From positions 1-64,000 of the forward strand of contig CAISEB010000025.1 in NCBI GenBank assembly GCA_903884235.1: 64,000 bases of DNA. Reading direction: 5' to 3'. Position numbers and translations under genes: made by a program. Source of the DNA: an uncultured Pseudomonadota bacterium (GTDB lineage: Bacteria > Pseudomonadota > Gammaproteobacteria > Steroidobacterales > Steroidobacteraceae). Below the pieces are notes generated by a model that was given only the letters and a program-made list of their open reading frames with translations, did not search any database and was not told the DNA's origin. Positions 52,533 to 61,793 of this stretch are shown here, one piece after another. Position 1 is the first letter of the stretch. Every line of letters begins with the position of its first letter.

Positions 52533-53295
52533 GGTCGTATTCGAGGATCAGCGGTGCGTGGTCGGAGAAGCGCGTCTCCTTCCAGATGCGCGCGGCGCGC
52601 ACCTTATCCGCCAGCGACGGGGTGACGACGTGGTAGTCGATGCGCCACCCGACGTTCTTCGCCCAGGCCTGGCCGCGATTGGACCACCACGTGTAGTGCT
52701 CGGCGCCGGGCTCGACGACGCGGAACGCATCGACCCATGCCAGCTTCTCGAACACGAGGTCCAGCCAGGCGCGCTCCTCGGGCGTGAAACCGGAGTTCTT
52801 CTGGTTGGAACGCCAGTTCTTCAGGTCGATCTCCTTGTGGGCGATGTTCCAGTCGCCGCACATCACCACGTCACGCTTGGCGCGACGCAGCCGGCGCATG
52901 TGCTCCTCGAATTCGGCGAGGCAGCGAAACTTCGCCTCCTGGCGCTCCGGACCCGATGACCCCGAAGGCAGGTAGACCGAGATGATCGACAGCGAGCCGA
53001 AGCGCATCTCGAGGTAGCGCCCCTCGCGATCGAACTCGGCGGACCCGAAGCCGCGGATCACCTTGTCGGGCTTGCGCCGGGAGTAGATCGCGACGCCGCT
53101 GTAGCCCTTCTTCTCGGCGTGAAGCCACTCCGAGTGCCAGCCCTCGGGATGGTAGAGCGGGTCGGTGATGTCCTCGTCCGTGCAGCGGGTCTCCTGCAGG
53201 CACACGACATCCAGGTCGTGCTGCGGAAGCCAGTCGTAGAAGCCCTTGCGGGCGGCGGAACGGATGCCGTTGCAGTTCAGTGTCGCGATGCGCAT
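52522..53295 (-). CDS. xth: Exodeoxyribonuclease III
   Basis: A 257-residue AP endonuclease/3'-5' exonuclease of the EEP family. Motifs are IATLNCNGIRSA (Asn), CLQETRC (catalytic Glu), YSGVAIYSR, CGDWNIAHKEIDLKNW (Asp, Asn) and the final FSDHAPLILEY (Asp-His). It cuts abasic sites in base-excision repair. ATG 53295. The gene is first of the operon and divergent from pyrE, with 68 bases between starts. Confidence 0.93.
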   Translation of the reverse strand: MRIATLNCNGIRSAARKGFYDWLPQHDLDVVCLQETRCTDEDITDPLYHPEGWHSEWLHAEKKGYSGVAIYSRRKPDKVIRGFGSAEFDREGRYLEMRFGSLSIISVYLPSGSSGPERQEAKFRCLAEFEEHMRRLRRAKRDVVMCGDWNIAHKEIDLKNWRSNQKNSGFTPEERAWLDLVFEKLAWVDAFRVVEPGAEHYTWWSNRGQAWAKNVGWRIDYHVVTPSLADKVRAARIWKETRFSDHAPLILEYDHAF

Positions 53296-53363
53296 GACCG
53301 GATCATAGCAAGGGACCGCGGCGGCTTGTCCCGACCCGGGATCTGACGGAGACTATCGCCACC

Positions 53364-54026
53364 ATGCATGCCTTCCAGCGCGACTTCCTCGAGCTCGCCG
53401 TGCGCCTCGGCGTACTTCGCTTCGGTTCGTTCACCCTGAAGTCGGGGCGCCAGAGCCCCTACTTCTTCAACGCTGGCCTGTTCGACACGGGCAGTGCGAT
53501 CGCCGGCCTCGGCCGCGCCTACGCGGCCTCGCTCACCGCCGCCGGCCTCGAGTTCGACATGCTGTTCGGGCCGGCCTACAAGGGCATCCCGCTCGTGACC
53601 GCGACCGCCGCGGCGCTCGCCGATCACCACGGCCGGGACGTGCCGTACTGCTTCAACCGCAAGGAAGCGAAGGACCATGGCGAAGGGGGCCGCATCGTCG
53701 GCCGCGCGCTCGCCGGCCGCGTCCTGATCGTCGACGACGTGATCACGGCCGGCACCGCGATCCGCGAGTCGATCGAGATCATCCGGGCTGCCGGCGCGAC
53801 GCCGTGCGGGGTTCTGCTGGCCCTCGATCGCGAGGAGCGCGGCCGCGACTCGGTACTCTCCGCGGTCCAGGAAGTGCGTACCTCATTTGGATTGCCGGTC
53901 GTGTCGATCCTCGCGCTGTCGGACCTCGTCACGGGACTTGCGGCCGGCGTCGGTGGGGTCGATGCTGCGGTGCTGCCCGCACTCAAGGCCTACCGGGCCG
54001 AGTACGGGGCGCAAAACGCGAACTGA
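53364..54026 (+). CDS. pyrE: Orotate phosphoribosyltransferase
   Basis: A 220-residue enzyme of pyrimidine synthesis that makes OMP from orotate and PRPP. The substrate loop is [17 protein letters not shown], the hood loop [13 protein letters not shown] and the PRPP motif [14 protein letters not shown] (residues about 119-132). Length matches the family. ATG 53364. It runs divergent from xth, the usual arrangement in gammaproteobacteria. Confidence 0.95.
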   Translation: MHAFQRDFLELAVRLGVLRFGSFTLKSGRQSPYFFNAGLFDTGSAIAGLGRAYAASLTAAGLEFDMLFGPAYKGIPLVTATAAALADHHGRDVPYCFNRKEAKDHGEGGRIVGRALAGRVLIVDDVITAGTAIRESIEIIRAAGATPCGVLLALDREERGRDSVLSAVQEVRTSFGLPVVSILALSDLVTGLAAGVGGVDAAVLPALKAYRAEYGAQNAN

Positions 54027-54121
54027 TTCGCGGGTCGGGACGCTCTAGCGTGACGCGCCTCTCGGAGAACGATCGTGGCCAGTGCATTCCCACCGCAACT
54101 CCCGGCACACTCCGGACCGTC

Positions 54122-54829
54122 ATGACGACGCTGCCCTCCCTCCGCTCGATCCTGCTCGGCACCGCGCTCGCCGCGTGGGCCGTGTCGTCGGCGGCCGCTC
54201 CGGTGCAGCACGAATCGGGCAAATCCCACGTCTACCGGTGGGTCGACGAGCAGGGCACCGTCCATTACGGCGACCAGATCCCACCGCAGTACGCCGACCA
54301 GGACAAGGTCGTCCTGAACTCCCAGGGCGTGCCCGTCGGCACGATCCCGGGGCGGCGCACGCCGGAACAGCTGCAGGTGGAGTCCGACCGCCGGGCAGCG
54401 GAGGACAGGGCACTCAGCACGGCGGCCCAGGCGCGCCTGCGCGACCAGAACCTGCTTGCGACCTACCTGTCGGTCGACGAGATCGAGGCGCTGCGGGATC
54501 GCCGTGCCGAAATCGTCGAGGGCCAGGCGCGTGTGACGACCCAGTACATCCAGCAGCTGCGCGCGCGCCAGACCCAGCTCGAGCAGCAGGCCCAGCACTT
54601 CAAGCCCTACAACACGGCCGCGAATGCCCCGCAGATGCCGGAGCGACTCGCGGAAGACCTGGTGCGGACCACGACCGACATCACGACGCAGCAGCGCAAT
54701 CTCGAGGCGAAGCGCCTGGAGCTCGAGCGCATGAAGTCGCAGTTCGGCAGTGACATCGCCCGCTTCCGCGAGCTGAAGAAGATCGAGACGGATTACGCCC
54801 GCGGCGCGCCCGCGGCGCCGCGCAGCTAG
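54122..54829 (+). CDS. Secreted DUF4124 protein with coiled coil
   Basis: A 235-residue protein with signal peptide (residues 1-26). The DUF4124 domain [21 protein letters not shown] follows. A long charged helical part from about residue 85 has heptad-like runs ([15 protein letters not shown] and [14 protein letters not shown]). The function is unknown; DUF4124 proteins are periplasmic and may bind peptidoglycan or other partners. ATG 54122. The stop overlaps the convergent dut stop by 4 nt, so the two share a 3' end. Confidence 0.82.
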   Translation: MTTLPSLRSILLGTALAAWAVSSAAAPVQHESGKSHVYRWVDEQGTVHYGDQIPPQYADQDKVVLNSQGVPVGTIPGRRTPEQLQVESDRRAAEDRALSTAAQARLRDQNLLATYLSVDEIEALRDRRAEIVEGQARVTTQYIQQLRARQTQLEQQAQHFKPYNTAANAPQMPERLAEDLVRTTTDITTQQRNLEAKRLELERMKSQFGSDIARFRELKKIETDYARGAPAAPRS

Positions 54830-55290
54830 CCCCGGCCGGAACTGCCGAAACCGCCGGCGCCGCGCTCGGTCGCGGTGAAGTCCCCCACGACCTCCAGCTC
54901 GACCTGCACCACCGGGATCACGACCATCTGCGCGATCCGCTCGCCGGGCTGGATCGTGAATGCGGTACTGCCGCGATTCCACATCGAGGCCATGACCGGG
55001 CCCTGGTAGTCGGAATCGATCAGGCCGACGAGATTGCCGAGGACGATGCCGTGCTTGTGGCCGAGCCCGGACCGGGGCAGGAGCACCGCGGCGAGACCGG
55101 GATCGTCGAGGTGGATCGACAGGCCGGTCGGCACGAGCTCGGTACGGCCCGGCTCGAGCACGAGCGGGGCGTCGATGCAGGCCCGCAGGTCCAGGCCGGC
55201 GGAACCGCCGGTCGCGTAGGCCGGCAGCGGCCATTCCGTCCCGATCCTGGCATCGAGGATGCGGACCTGCAGCGGGCGGGCTGCGGCCAT
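54826..55290 (-). CDS. dut: Deoxyuridine 5'-triphosphate nucleotidohydrolase
   Basis: A 154-residue dUTPase that hydrolyses dUTP to dUMP and pyrophosphate, keeping uracil out of DNA. Five motifs are seen: [39 protein letters not shown] and the C-terminal [10 protein letters not shown]. It forms a trimer by family. Its start overlaps the coaBC stop by one base (TGATG), so translation is coupled. The gene's end overlaps the DUF4124 stop by 4 nt. Confidence 0.95.
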   Translation of the reverse strand: MAAARPLQVRILDARIGTEWPLPAYATGGSAGLDLRACIDAPLVLEPGRTELVPTGLSIHLDDPGLAAVLLPRSGLGHKHGIVLGNLVGLIDSDYQGPVMASMWNRGSTAFTIQPGERIAQMVVIPVVQVELEVVGDFTATERGAGGFGSSGRG

Positions 55291-56534
55291 CAGCCGGCCA
55301 CCGGCACGGGCGCGGCGGCGGGCTGTCGCGCCGCATGGAAACGCTCGGCGACGACCGCGACGAACTCGCGCGCGAGCGCGGACTTCGACTGCAGCGCGAG
55401 CTCGCGCCGACCACCCGGCCACAACAGCAGCAGCGCATTGTCCTCGCGGTCGAAGGCGCGGTCGGTACCGACCTCGTTCGCGGCGATCAGGTCGAGGCGC
55501 TTGCGCACCAGCTTCGCGAGCGCGTGCTTCTCGACGTCGTTGGTCTCGGCCGCGAACCCGACCGTGTACGGGCGCCGCTCGAGCGCCGCGACGGACGCGA
55601 GGATATCCGGCGCCTTGTGCAGCGACAGCTCCAGGCAATCGGCCGTCTTCTTGATCTTGTACTCGGCGCAGCACACCGGCGTGTAGTCGGCGACCGCGGC
55701 GGCGCCGATGTAGATGTCGGCGGTGCCGATGACGCCATGCACCGCCGCGTACATCTGCGCGGCGGTCTCGACGTCGACGCGGACGAGGCCGGCCGGCGTG
55801 GCCAGCGACACCGGGCCACTGACGAGCGTGACGCGGGCACCGGCGTCGCGTGCCGCGGCGGCGACCGCGAAGCCCATCTTCCCGGAACTGCGGTTGCTGA
55901 TGAAGCGCACCGGATCCAGCGGCTCGCGCGTGGGGCCTGCGCTGATGACGACATTGAGGCCCGCCAGCGGACCGGCATCCTCGGCCGCGAACAGCGCGGC
56001 GCACAGCGCCTCGGGCTCCAGCATCCGTCCCGGCCCGGTCTCGCCGCAGGCCTGGGAGCCTTCGGTCGGCCCGAGCACGCGCACGCCGCGCGCGGCGAGC
56101 GTCCTGACATTCGCCTGCGTGGAGGCGTCCGCCCACATCTCGCGATTCATCGCCGGCGCGACCCAGACGGGCGCGGCCGTCGCGAGACAGGCGGTCGAGA
56201 GCAGGTCATCGGCGTGACCGCCCGCGAGCCGCGCGAGGAAGTCGGCACTCGCGGGAGCCACGAGCACGAGTTCGGCCCAGCGAGCGAGCTCGATGTGGCC
56301 CATGGCGGCTTCCGCCGCGTCGTCCCACAGGTCCGTGCGGACCGGTCGCCCCGACAGGGCCTGGAAGGTCAGCGGGGTCACGAACTTCGTCGCCCCGTCT
56401 GTCATCACGACCTGGACCTCGGCGCCGCGTTCGCGCAGGCGCCGCACGAGGTCCGCCGACTTGTACGCGGCGATGCCGCCCGTGACCCCGAGCAGGATCC
56501 GGCGAGCGACGGGCAGGGACGTGGCGGTGCTCAT
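55290..56534 (-). CDS. coaBC: Bifunctional phosphopantothenoylcysteine decarboxylase/synthetase
   Basis: A 414-residue flavoprotein of CoA synthesis. The N-terminal CoaC domain has [14 protein letters not shown], a His in [22 protein letters not shown] and the PAMNREMW and [10 protein letters not shown] motifs (the latter with the catalytic Cys). The C-terminal CoaB domain has [25 protein letters not shown] and AVADYTP ... KIKK. It joins cysteine to phosphopantothenate with CTP and then decarboxylates it. ATG 56534. It overlaps dut, as in many gammaproteobacteria, with radC nearby and divergent. Confidence 0.95.
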   Translation of the reverse strand: MSTATSLPVARRILLGVTGGIAAYKSADLVRRLRERGAEVQVVMTDGATKFVTPLTFQALSGRPVRTDLWDDAAEAAMGHIELARWAELVLVAPASADFLARLAGGHADDLLSTACLATAAPVWVAPAMNREMWADASTQANVRTLAARGVRVLGPTEGSQACGETGPGRMLEPEALCAALFAAEDAGPLAGLNVVISAGPTREPLDPVRFISNRSSGKMGFAVAAAARDAGARVTLVSGPVSLATPAGLVRVDVETAAQMYAAVHGVIGTADIYIGAAAVADYTPVCCAEYKIKKTADCLELSLHKAPDILASVAALERRPYTVGFAAETNDVEKHALAKLVRKRLDLIAANEVGTDRAFDREDNALLLLWPGGRRELALQSKSALAREFVAVVAERFHAARQPAAAPVPVAG

Positions 56535-56747
56535 CCTGCGATTATCGACCCATGGACGGCCCGGGTCCAAGGCCCCGGGCCGACCGGCCGAGAACCACTG
56601 GTTATGGCGAGGCCGGCCCGGGGCGCTCTGGCACAACACCGCCGAGTGCGGCAACCGTATTCGTCGCGCACGAAATCAGCGCGATTTGGCGCATTTGCAC
56701 CCGATTCTCAACTCTGACTTTGCCTGCGGGCTGCGCACACTGTCGCC

Positions 56748-57422
56748 ATGCACCTGCACGACTGGCCCGCCCAGGAACGCCCGCGCGAGCGACTGCTGCG
56801 CGTCGGCGCGCGCGCACTGTCCGAAGCTGAACTGCTCGCGATCTGGTTGCGCACCGGAGTCCGCGGCGGCAATGCCGTGGAACTTGCCCGGCAGCTCCTC
56901 GGCGAGTTCGGCTCGCTACGCGGGCTGCTGTGCGCCGACGCCGCCCGCCTCCAGGCCCATCGCGGCATCGGGCCTGCGCGATGCGCCGAGCTGCAGGCGT
57001 TGCTCGAGCTCGCGCGCCGCCACCAGCTCGAGGCCCTGAAGTCCGGCCCGCCGCTGACCAGCCCCCGCCTCGCGCGCGACTACCTGCTCGCCGAACTGCG
57101 CGACCGCGACCACGAGGTGTTCTGCGTGCTCTACCTCGACAGCCGGCACCGCGTGACCGCCTTCGAGGAACTGTTCCGCGGCACGATCGACGGCGCGAGC
57201 GTGCATCCACGCGAGGTCGTCAAGCAGGCGCTCGCAAATCGCGCCGCCGCCGTGATCCTCGTCCACAACCACCCGTCGGGCGTGGCCGAGCCGAGCCACG
57301 CGGACGAGCGGATCACGACACGCCTGCGCGACGCACTGGCACTCGTGGACATTCGCGTCATCGACCACCTGATCACCGGCGAGGGTACTTGCACGAGCCT
57401 GGCCGAGCGGGGGCTTCTCTGA
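56748..57422 (+). CDS. radC: RadC-family JAMM protein
   Basis: A 224-residue protein with an N-terminal helix-hairpin-helix-like region ([21 protein letters not shown]) and a C-terminal JAB1/MPN (JAMM) domain. The metal site is [16 protein letters not shown] near residues 172-187, with the acidic residue earlier in the [12 protein letters not shown] segment. Members were linked with DNA repair, but the function remains debated. ATG 56748 lies divergent from coaBC. Confidence 0.92.
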   Translation: MHLHDWPAQERPRERLLRVGARALSEAELLAIWLRTGVRGGNAVELARQLLGEFGSLRGLLCADAARLQAHRGIGPARCAELQALLELARRHQLEALKSGPPLTSPRLARDYLLAELRDRDHEVFCVLYLDSRHRVTAFEELFRGTIDGASVHPREVVKQALANRAAAVILVHNHPSGVAEPSHADERITTRLRDALALVDIRVIDHLITGEGTCTSLAERGLL

Positions 57423-57728
57423 ACCGTCGGGGCGGTACCGCCGAGCGAGCGGCATTCACGGACCGTCGTCAGGACGACGACCCGACGCGGATGGCCGCGG
57501 CTCCCGCGCCCCAGTCGCGCCGCGGCAACCCAGCAGTCCGCATGATGCGCGGCAACCTTCCTGGTCGATGCGGTGAGTTCCTGCTGTCGCGGCGCCTCGA
57601 TCACCCGGATTCAACGCACGACCAATCCGGCCGGTCATGTCTGTCTCGACAAAATGCCCGCCCGGCCCGACGATAGGCACTCGCTTGATCCCAGCCCTTC
57701 AACAGGCATCGGACGTCACGGAGGACGC

Positions 57729-59213
57729 ATGCCGACCACGCTGAACCCCGAACCGCCCTGGTGCTCTCCCGGGCCTGCCCACCGAGCTGTCCGCACCGGG
57801 ACCCTGCGTCGCGCGTTCGCGCTGCTGGCCGTGCTGCTCTCGCCGACGGCCGTCCTCGCACAGCCGACGTGGATCACGATGCAGAACGAGGATTTCCGGG
57901 CGTACTCGAGCGCCAGCGAACGCGCGACACGCGATGCCCTCAATCAGTTCGAGCGCGTGCGTGGATTCTTCGCCCAGGTCACCGGCGTCGCGCCGGCCAG
58001 GGCCGCACCGATCACCGTGATGATCTTCGGCTCCGAGAAGGAGTATCAGCCGTTCCGCCTCAATGCGTTCGCCGCGGCGTACTACGCGAATTCCTATGAC
58101 CGCGACTACATCGTCGTGGGCAAGCTGGGCGACGAAAGCTCGCAACTGACGACGCACGAATACACTCACCTGGTGTTCAGGCACGGCGGCTACTCGTTGC
58201 CGCCCTGGCTCAACGAAGGACTGGCGGATCTGTTCTCCACGCTCCGCCAGGTCGGCAGCGACACCGAGTTCGGCGACGTGCTGCTGGGCCGCCTGCAGGA
58301 GCTGAATCGTGAACCCTGGGTGCCGATGCAGACCATCCTCGCGGCGGACCAGAATTCGCCCTACTACAACGAAGCGAAGCAGGCCGGCAGTCTCTACAAC
58401 CAGAGCTGGGCATTCGTGCACATGCTCGCGACCTCGAACAAGTACCGCCCGAAGTTCTGGGCCGTGGTGCAGGCCATCAACAAGGGGACACCGTCGGTGC
58501 AGGCGCTCGAGACGGTCTACGGCGTGCCCTTCGCGGAGCTCGAGGCGGCATTGAAGTCATACGTGCGCGGCGACAATTTCTACAAGATGAAGGTCAAGAT
58601 CAAGCTCGACGCAACGGAAAAGCTGACGGGCCAGCCGGCCGACCTGTTCGATGTGCACGAAGTGCAGGCGGAGCTGATGATGGGCCTGCGAGACCGGCAG
58701 GACGAGGCCCGCACCCGCCTCGAGGAACTCACGCGCGACGATGCCAAGCGGCCGGAGCCCTGGGGAAACCTCGGCTATCTCGCGTGGCGGGACGACAAGC
58801 CGGAAGAGGCCGCGAAGTACTTCGCCAAGGCGTTCGAGCTCGGCAGTCGCAATCCGAAGCTGCTGCTGAATTTCGCGCAGCTGGCGCAACACGACAACCC
58901 GGACGGCGCCGCGGCCGCGTTGGCGGCACTGCTGGAGCTCGAGCCGAACAACGTCGACGCGAGCCTGACGCTGGCGAGCCTGCAGCTGGCGCAGGACAAG
59001 CCGGCCGATGCCCTCGCCACGACGCGCCCGATCAAGGCCGTCGAAACCGAGGACCAGCGCGATCGACTTCTCTACCTGCGCGCGTTCGCGTCGTTGCGGC
59101 TGGGGGATGTGGCGACGGCGCGCGTACTCGCAGAGAAGCTGAAGAAGGTCAGCTCGTCGGCGAGCTACAAGGCGCACGCCGACGAGGTCCTCCGCTACGC
59201 CGATCACAAGTAG
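57729..59213 (+). CDS. Secreted DUF1570-like gluzincin peptidase with TPR domain
   Basis: A 494-residue protein with signal peptide (near residues 24-45, ending AVLAQ). A peptidase-like domain follows with HEYTHLVFRHGG (HExxH) and a downstream zinc ligand Glu in WLNEGLADLFST. A C-terminal TPR domain begins near residue 310 (GLRDRQDEARTRLEELTRDDAKRPEPWGNLGYLAW and the following repeats). It would be a periplasmic metallopeptidase or a protein-binding relative. ATG 57729 follows GGAGGACGC. It is convergent with the modA-like gene. Confidence 0.8.
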   Translation: MPTTLNPEPPWCSPGPAHRAVRTGTLRRAFALLAVLLSPTAVLAQPTWITMQNEDFRAYSSASERATRDALNQFERVRGFFAQVTGVAPARAAPITVMIFGSEKEYQPFRLNAFAAAYYANSYDRDYIVVGKLGDESSQLTTHEYTHLVFRHGGYSLPPWLNEGLADLFSTLRQVGSDTEFGDVLLGRLQELNREPWVPMQTILAADQNSPYYNEAKQAGSLYNQSWAFVHMLATSNKYRPKFWAVVQAINKGTPSVQALETVYGVPFAELEAALKSYVRGDNFYKMKVKIKLDATEKLTGQPADLFDVHEVQAELMMGLRDRQDEARTRLEELTRDDAKRPEPWGNLGYLAWRDDKPEEAAKYFAKAFELGSRNPKLLLNFAQLAQHDNPDGAAAALAALLELEPNNVDASLTLASLQLAQDKPADALATTRPIKAVETEDQRDRLLYLRAFASLRLGDVATARVLAEKLKKVSSSASYKAHADEVLRYADHK

Positions 59214-59280
59214 GCGCGGGCGCGATCCGGCAGCGCCAAGCGCTGGAGCCCGCCTCCTCGACGCGGGCGATCCGGTGCAT

Positions 59281-60048
59281 TCATGGCAGCACGACGAAGC
59301 CGAACCCCTCGAACGCCGCCCTGCAGCCGGGGCCGCGCAGGTAATCGACGAACTTGCTCGCCTCGGAAGCGGCGTCTCGCGTCAAGGCGATGGGGTAGGT
59401 GATGGGCGGATGGGTACCGGCCGGGAAGACGTCGACGACGCGAACCTTCGGGTCGACCCGGGCGTCGGTCTCGTAGACGATGCCGAGGGGCACCTCGCCG
59501 CGCGCGACGAAAACCATCGCGCTGCGCACGTTCTCGGCACCGACGATCCGGTCGGCGACCTCGTTCCAGACACCGAGGTTACGCAGGGCGGAGCGCGCAT
59601 AGCGGCCGACTGGCACCATGTCGGGATCCCCGGTCGCGAGGCGGCCACTGCCCAGCGCGGCGCGCAGGCCAAATCCCGGGACGATCCTGAGATTCAGGGT
59701 GCTGTCGGCCGGCGCGATCAGCACGAGCCGATTGCCGAGCAGGTCGTGACGGGTTGGCTTGCGGATGAGGCCGCGCCACTCGAGGTAGTCCATCCACTCC
59801 GGGTCCGCGGAGATGAAGACGTCCGCCGGGGAGCCCGACTCGATCTGGCGGGCAAGCTGCGAGCTTCCGGCGAAGGAGAACTTGATCGGGATGCCGGTCG
59901 ACGCCGTGAATCCGTCGCCGAGGACCTGCAGCACGTTGGTCAGGGACGCCGCGGCATAGACCGTGATGGCGGGCGAACTCGGGGCCGCGGACGCGCCCGC
60001 CGCGACCAGCAGCGCAAGGAACGCCACGAACAACCGCCGTCGATGCAT
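59281..60048 (-). CDS. modA: Molybdate-binding periplasmic protein ModA (orphan)
   Basis: A 255-residue binding protein with signal peptide (residues 1-21). The ModA pattern is clear: VYAAASLTNVLQVLGDGFTAS, then FSFAGSSQLARQIESGSPADVFISADPEWMDYL and NRLVLIAP. The C-terminal part carries KFVDYLRGPGCRAAFEGFGF. It captures molybdate or tungstate for an ABC permease. No modB or modC is near; both neighbours are unrelated, so the permease must be elsewhere. ATG 60048. A TATATAACG element lies 20 bases upstream. Confidence 0.88.
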   Translation of the reverse strand: MHRRRLFVAFLALLVAAGASAAPSSPAITVYAAASLTNVLQVLGDGFTASTGIPIKFSFAGSSQLARQIESGSPADVFISADPEWMDYLEWRGLIRKPTRHDLLGNRLVLIAPADSTLNLRIVPGFGLRAALGSGRLATGDPDMVPVGRYARSALRNLGVWNEVADRIVGAENVRSAMVFVARGEVPLGIVYETDARVDPKVRVVDVFPAGTHPPITYPIALTRDAASEASKFVDYLRGPGCRAAFEGFGFVVLP

Positions 60049-60067
60049 CGTCGCTCGCCGCATGCCC

Positions 60068-60076
60068 CGTTATATA
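60068..60076 (-). promoter_or_regulatory. ModE half-site-like element upstream of modA
   Basis: On the minus strand TATATAACG lies 20 bases before the modA start, in an AT-rich island of an otherwise GC-rich region. It equals one half of the enterobacterial ModE box (TATATAACGAT) except the last two bases; the other half is not evident. It could equally be the -10 region of the promoter. Confidence 0.35.
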
Positions 60077-60204
60077 CATAAAATGCGGTGCGCGTGCGGC
60101 AGGACGCCGGCGGCCCGGGCAGGCCGGCGCTGACGTGCCCCCTCGCCTGCATGGATAATCCCCGGCGCCCGGCCACCGTGCCGGGCGCGAACGTCGGAGC
60201 CGAC

Positions 60205-61152
60205 ATGAAGAAGTTGCTGTGCCTGGTGTCGCTGCTCGCAGGTCTCGCGGCCCAGGCCGCGCCCGCGCCGGCCCCGCAGGAGAAGGAGCAGGTCCTGTGG
60301 GATCACCTGCGCGCCACCGTCGCGGAGGTGGAGCAACATCTCGACGGGGTGCTCGGGGTCGCGATCCTGGACCTGCGCACGGGCCAGCAATGGCTGCTGC
60401 GGGGCGACGAGGTCTTCCCGCAGGCGAGTTCGATCAAGATCGCGCTGCTCGCGGAGCTGTACCACCAGGCCGAGGAGTCCGCGCACGGGGCCGCCGGCCT
60501 CGCCACGCTCGCCGATCGGTATGTCGTCCGCGCCGAGGACCTGGTGCCGGACAGCGACATCATGAGCGGCCTGACGGCCGGGGTGACGACCCTCACCAAC
60601 CGCGACCTGGCGACGATGGTGGTCGCGGTCAGCGACAACTCCGCGACCAACGTGCTGATCGACCGCGTGGGCATGGCCAACGTCGACCAGCTGATGGGCG
60701 GCCTCGGCCTCGGCCACACCCACCTGCGCCGCAAGATGATGGACCTGCAGGCGGCGGCCGAGGGACGGGAGAACGTCTCCACGCCGCGCGAGATGATGAC
60801 GCTGCTCGAGCGCCTGCATGCCGGCAAGGTTGTCGGATCCCCGTTGCGCGAGGACTTCTTCCGGGTCCTCGAGACCCACAAGGACAGCTGGCTGCCGCGT
60901 CGCCTGCCGGAAGGACTGGTGATCGCCAACAAGCCCGGCGCGCTCGAGGGGGTCCGCAACGACTCGGGCATCGTGTTCCTGAAGAACCGGCCCTACGTCA
61001 TCTGCGTGATGACGACCTACCTGAAGAGCGAGCCGGCGGGCGAAGCGGCCATCAGCGCGATCTCGACGGCGGCCTTCGAGATGTTCGACCGGCTGGATCG
61101 GGCCTCCGAGTACGGCCGGGTCATCTCCCCCAGCAACGGCGCCAGCCGCTAG
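60205..61152 (+). CDS. Class A beta-lactamase-fold serine hydrolase
   Basis: A 315-residue exported protein (signal peptide ending AAQA near residue 19). The class A penicilloyl-serine fold is recognisable. SSIK (Ser and Lys) lies near residue 75 in [18 protein letters not shown] is in [13 protein letters not shown] near residue 145. The third box reads NKPG (ANKPGAL), not the canonical KTG. This suggests a beta-lactamase-related enzyme, perhaps a peptidase or esterase rather than a resistance enzyme. No class-A-typical Glu166 context (ExxLN) is present. ATG 60205. It is divergent from modA. Confidence 0.78.
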   Translation: MKKLLCLVSLLAGLAAQAAPAPAPQEKEQVLWDHLRATVAEVEQHLDGVLGVAILDLRTGQQWLLRGDEVFPQASSIKIALLAELYHQAEESAHGAAGLATLADRYVVRAEDLVPDSDIMSGLTAGVTTLTNRDLATMVVAVSDNSATNVLIDRVGMANVDQLMGGLGLGHTHLRRKMMDLQAAAEGRENVSTPREMMTLLERLHAGKVVGSPLREDFFRVLETHKDSWLPRRLPEGLVIANKPGALEGVRNDSGIVFLKNRPYVICVMTTYLKSEPAGEAAISAISTAAFEMFDRLDRASEYGRVISPSNGASR

Positions 61153-61258
61153 TCACCCCGGGGGCCTGGGCGGCGGGCGCGGGGAGGCGCCCCGTCCGGC
61201 CGCCCTCACCCCCCGATCCCGGGGGCTGCACCCCCTCGGCGGGCAGACGCCGGCAGGG

Positions 61259-61288
61259 TTTGCATCGGGCCCGACTCGATGGTTAAAT
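61259..61288 (+). promoter_or_regulatory. Putative promoter of rpmB-rpmG
   Basis: TTTGCA (61259-61264) and TTAAAT (61283-61288) with an 18-nt spacer, about 42 bases before the rpmB ATG. Moderate match to sigma-70 elements. Confidence 0.45.
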
Positions 61289-61297
61289 ACGCGGCTC

Positions 61298-61316
61298 TCC
61301 GACCTTGGGGGTCGGA
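61298..61316 (+). promoter_or_regulatory. Leader hairpin upstream of rpmB
   Basis: A 7-bp stem TCCGACC/GGTCGGA with a 5-nt loop, in the short leader between the putative promoter and the rpmB ATG. Ribosomal-protein leaders can hold regulatory structures; none is established here. Confidence 0.35.
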
Positions 61317-61330
61317 CCAGGACTACAGCC

Positions 61331-61567
61331 ATGTCACGAGTTTGTCAGATCACCGGAAAGAAGCCGACCGTCGGCAACACGGTGTCGCACGCGAACAACA
61401 GAAACCGCCGCCGCTTCCTCCCGAACCTGCACACGCACCGGTTCTGGGTCGAGGAGGAGAGCCGCTGGGTCACCCTGAAGGTGTCCACGCGCGGCCTGCG
61501 GACCATCGAAAAGCACGGCGTCGCGCACGCACTTGCCAAGCTGCGCGCGCGCGGCGAGCACGTCTGA
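61331..61567 (+). CDS. rpmB: 50S ribosomal protein L28
   Basis: A 78-residue basic protein, the usual length for L28, with the motif [15 protein letters not shown] followed by [16 protein letters not shown]. It is a late-assembling protein of the large subunit. It has only one Cys, so it is the zinc-free form. ATG 61331 follows AGGA. First gene of the rpmB-rpmG operon; rpmG starts 22 bases later. Confidence 0.97.
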   Translation: MSRVCQITGKKPTVGNTVSHANNRNRRRFLPNLHTHRFWVEEESRWVTLKVSTRGLRTIEKHGVAHALAKLRARGEHV

Positions 61568-61589
61568 GCGACGGCAGGAGACCACAGAC

Positions 61590-61745
61590 ATGCGTGACAA
61601 GATCAAGCTCGTGTCGAGCGCCGGTACCGGCCACTACTACACGACCACCAAGAACAAGCGCCTGCATCCCGAGAAGATGGAGGTGTCCAAGTACGACCCC
61701 GTCGTGCGCAAGCACGTGGCGTACAAGGAAGCGAAGATCAAGTAA
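61590..61745 (+). CDS. rpmG: 50S ribosomal protein L33
   Basis: A 51-residue protein ([20 protein letters not shown], then [17 protein letters not shown]), standard for L33. There are no cysteines, so it is the zinc-independent form. ATG 61590 follows GCAGGAGACC. Second gene of the operon and followed by a strong hairpin. Confidence 0.97.
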   Translation: MRDKIKLVSSAGTGHYYTTTKNKRLHPEKMEVSKYDPVVRKHVAYKEAKIK

Positions 61746-61752
61746 TTGATCG

Positions 61753-61776
61753 GGCGGGCGGCGTTCGCCGCCCGCC
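61753..61776. terminator. Hairpin between rpmG and the desaturase gene
   Basis: A perfect 10-11 bp GC stem, GGCGGGCGGC paired with GCCGCCCGCC around GTTC, between convergent genes. No T-tract but very stable; probably stops both transcripts. Confidence 0.65.
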
Positions 61777-61793
61777 AGACCCTCCGGGGTCAC

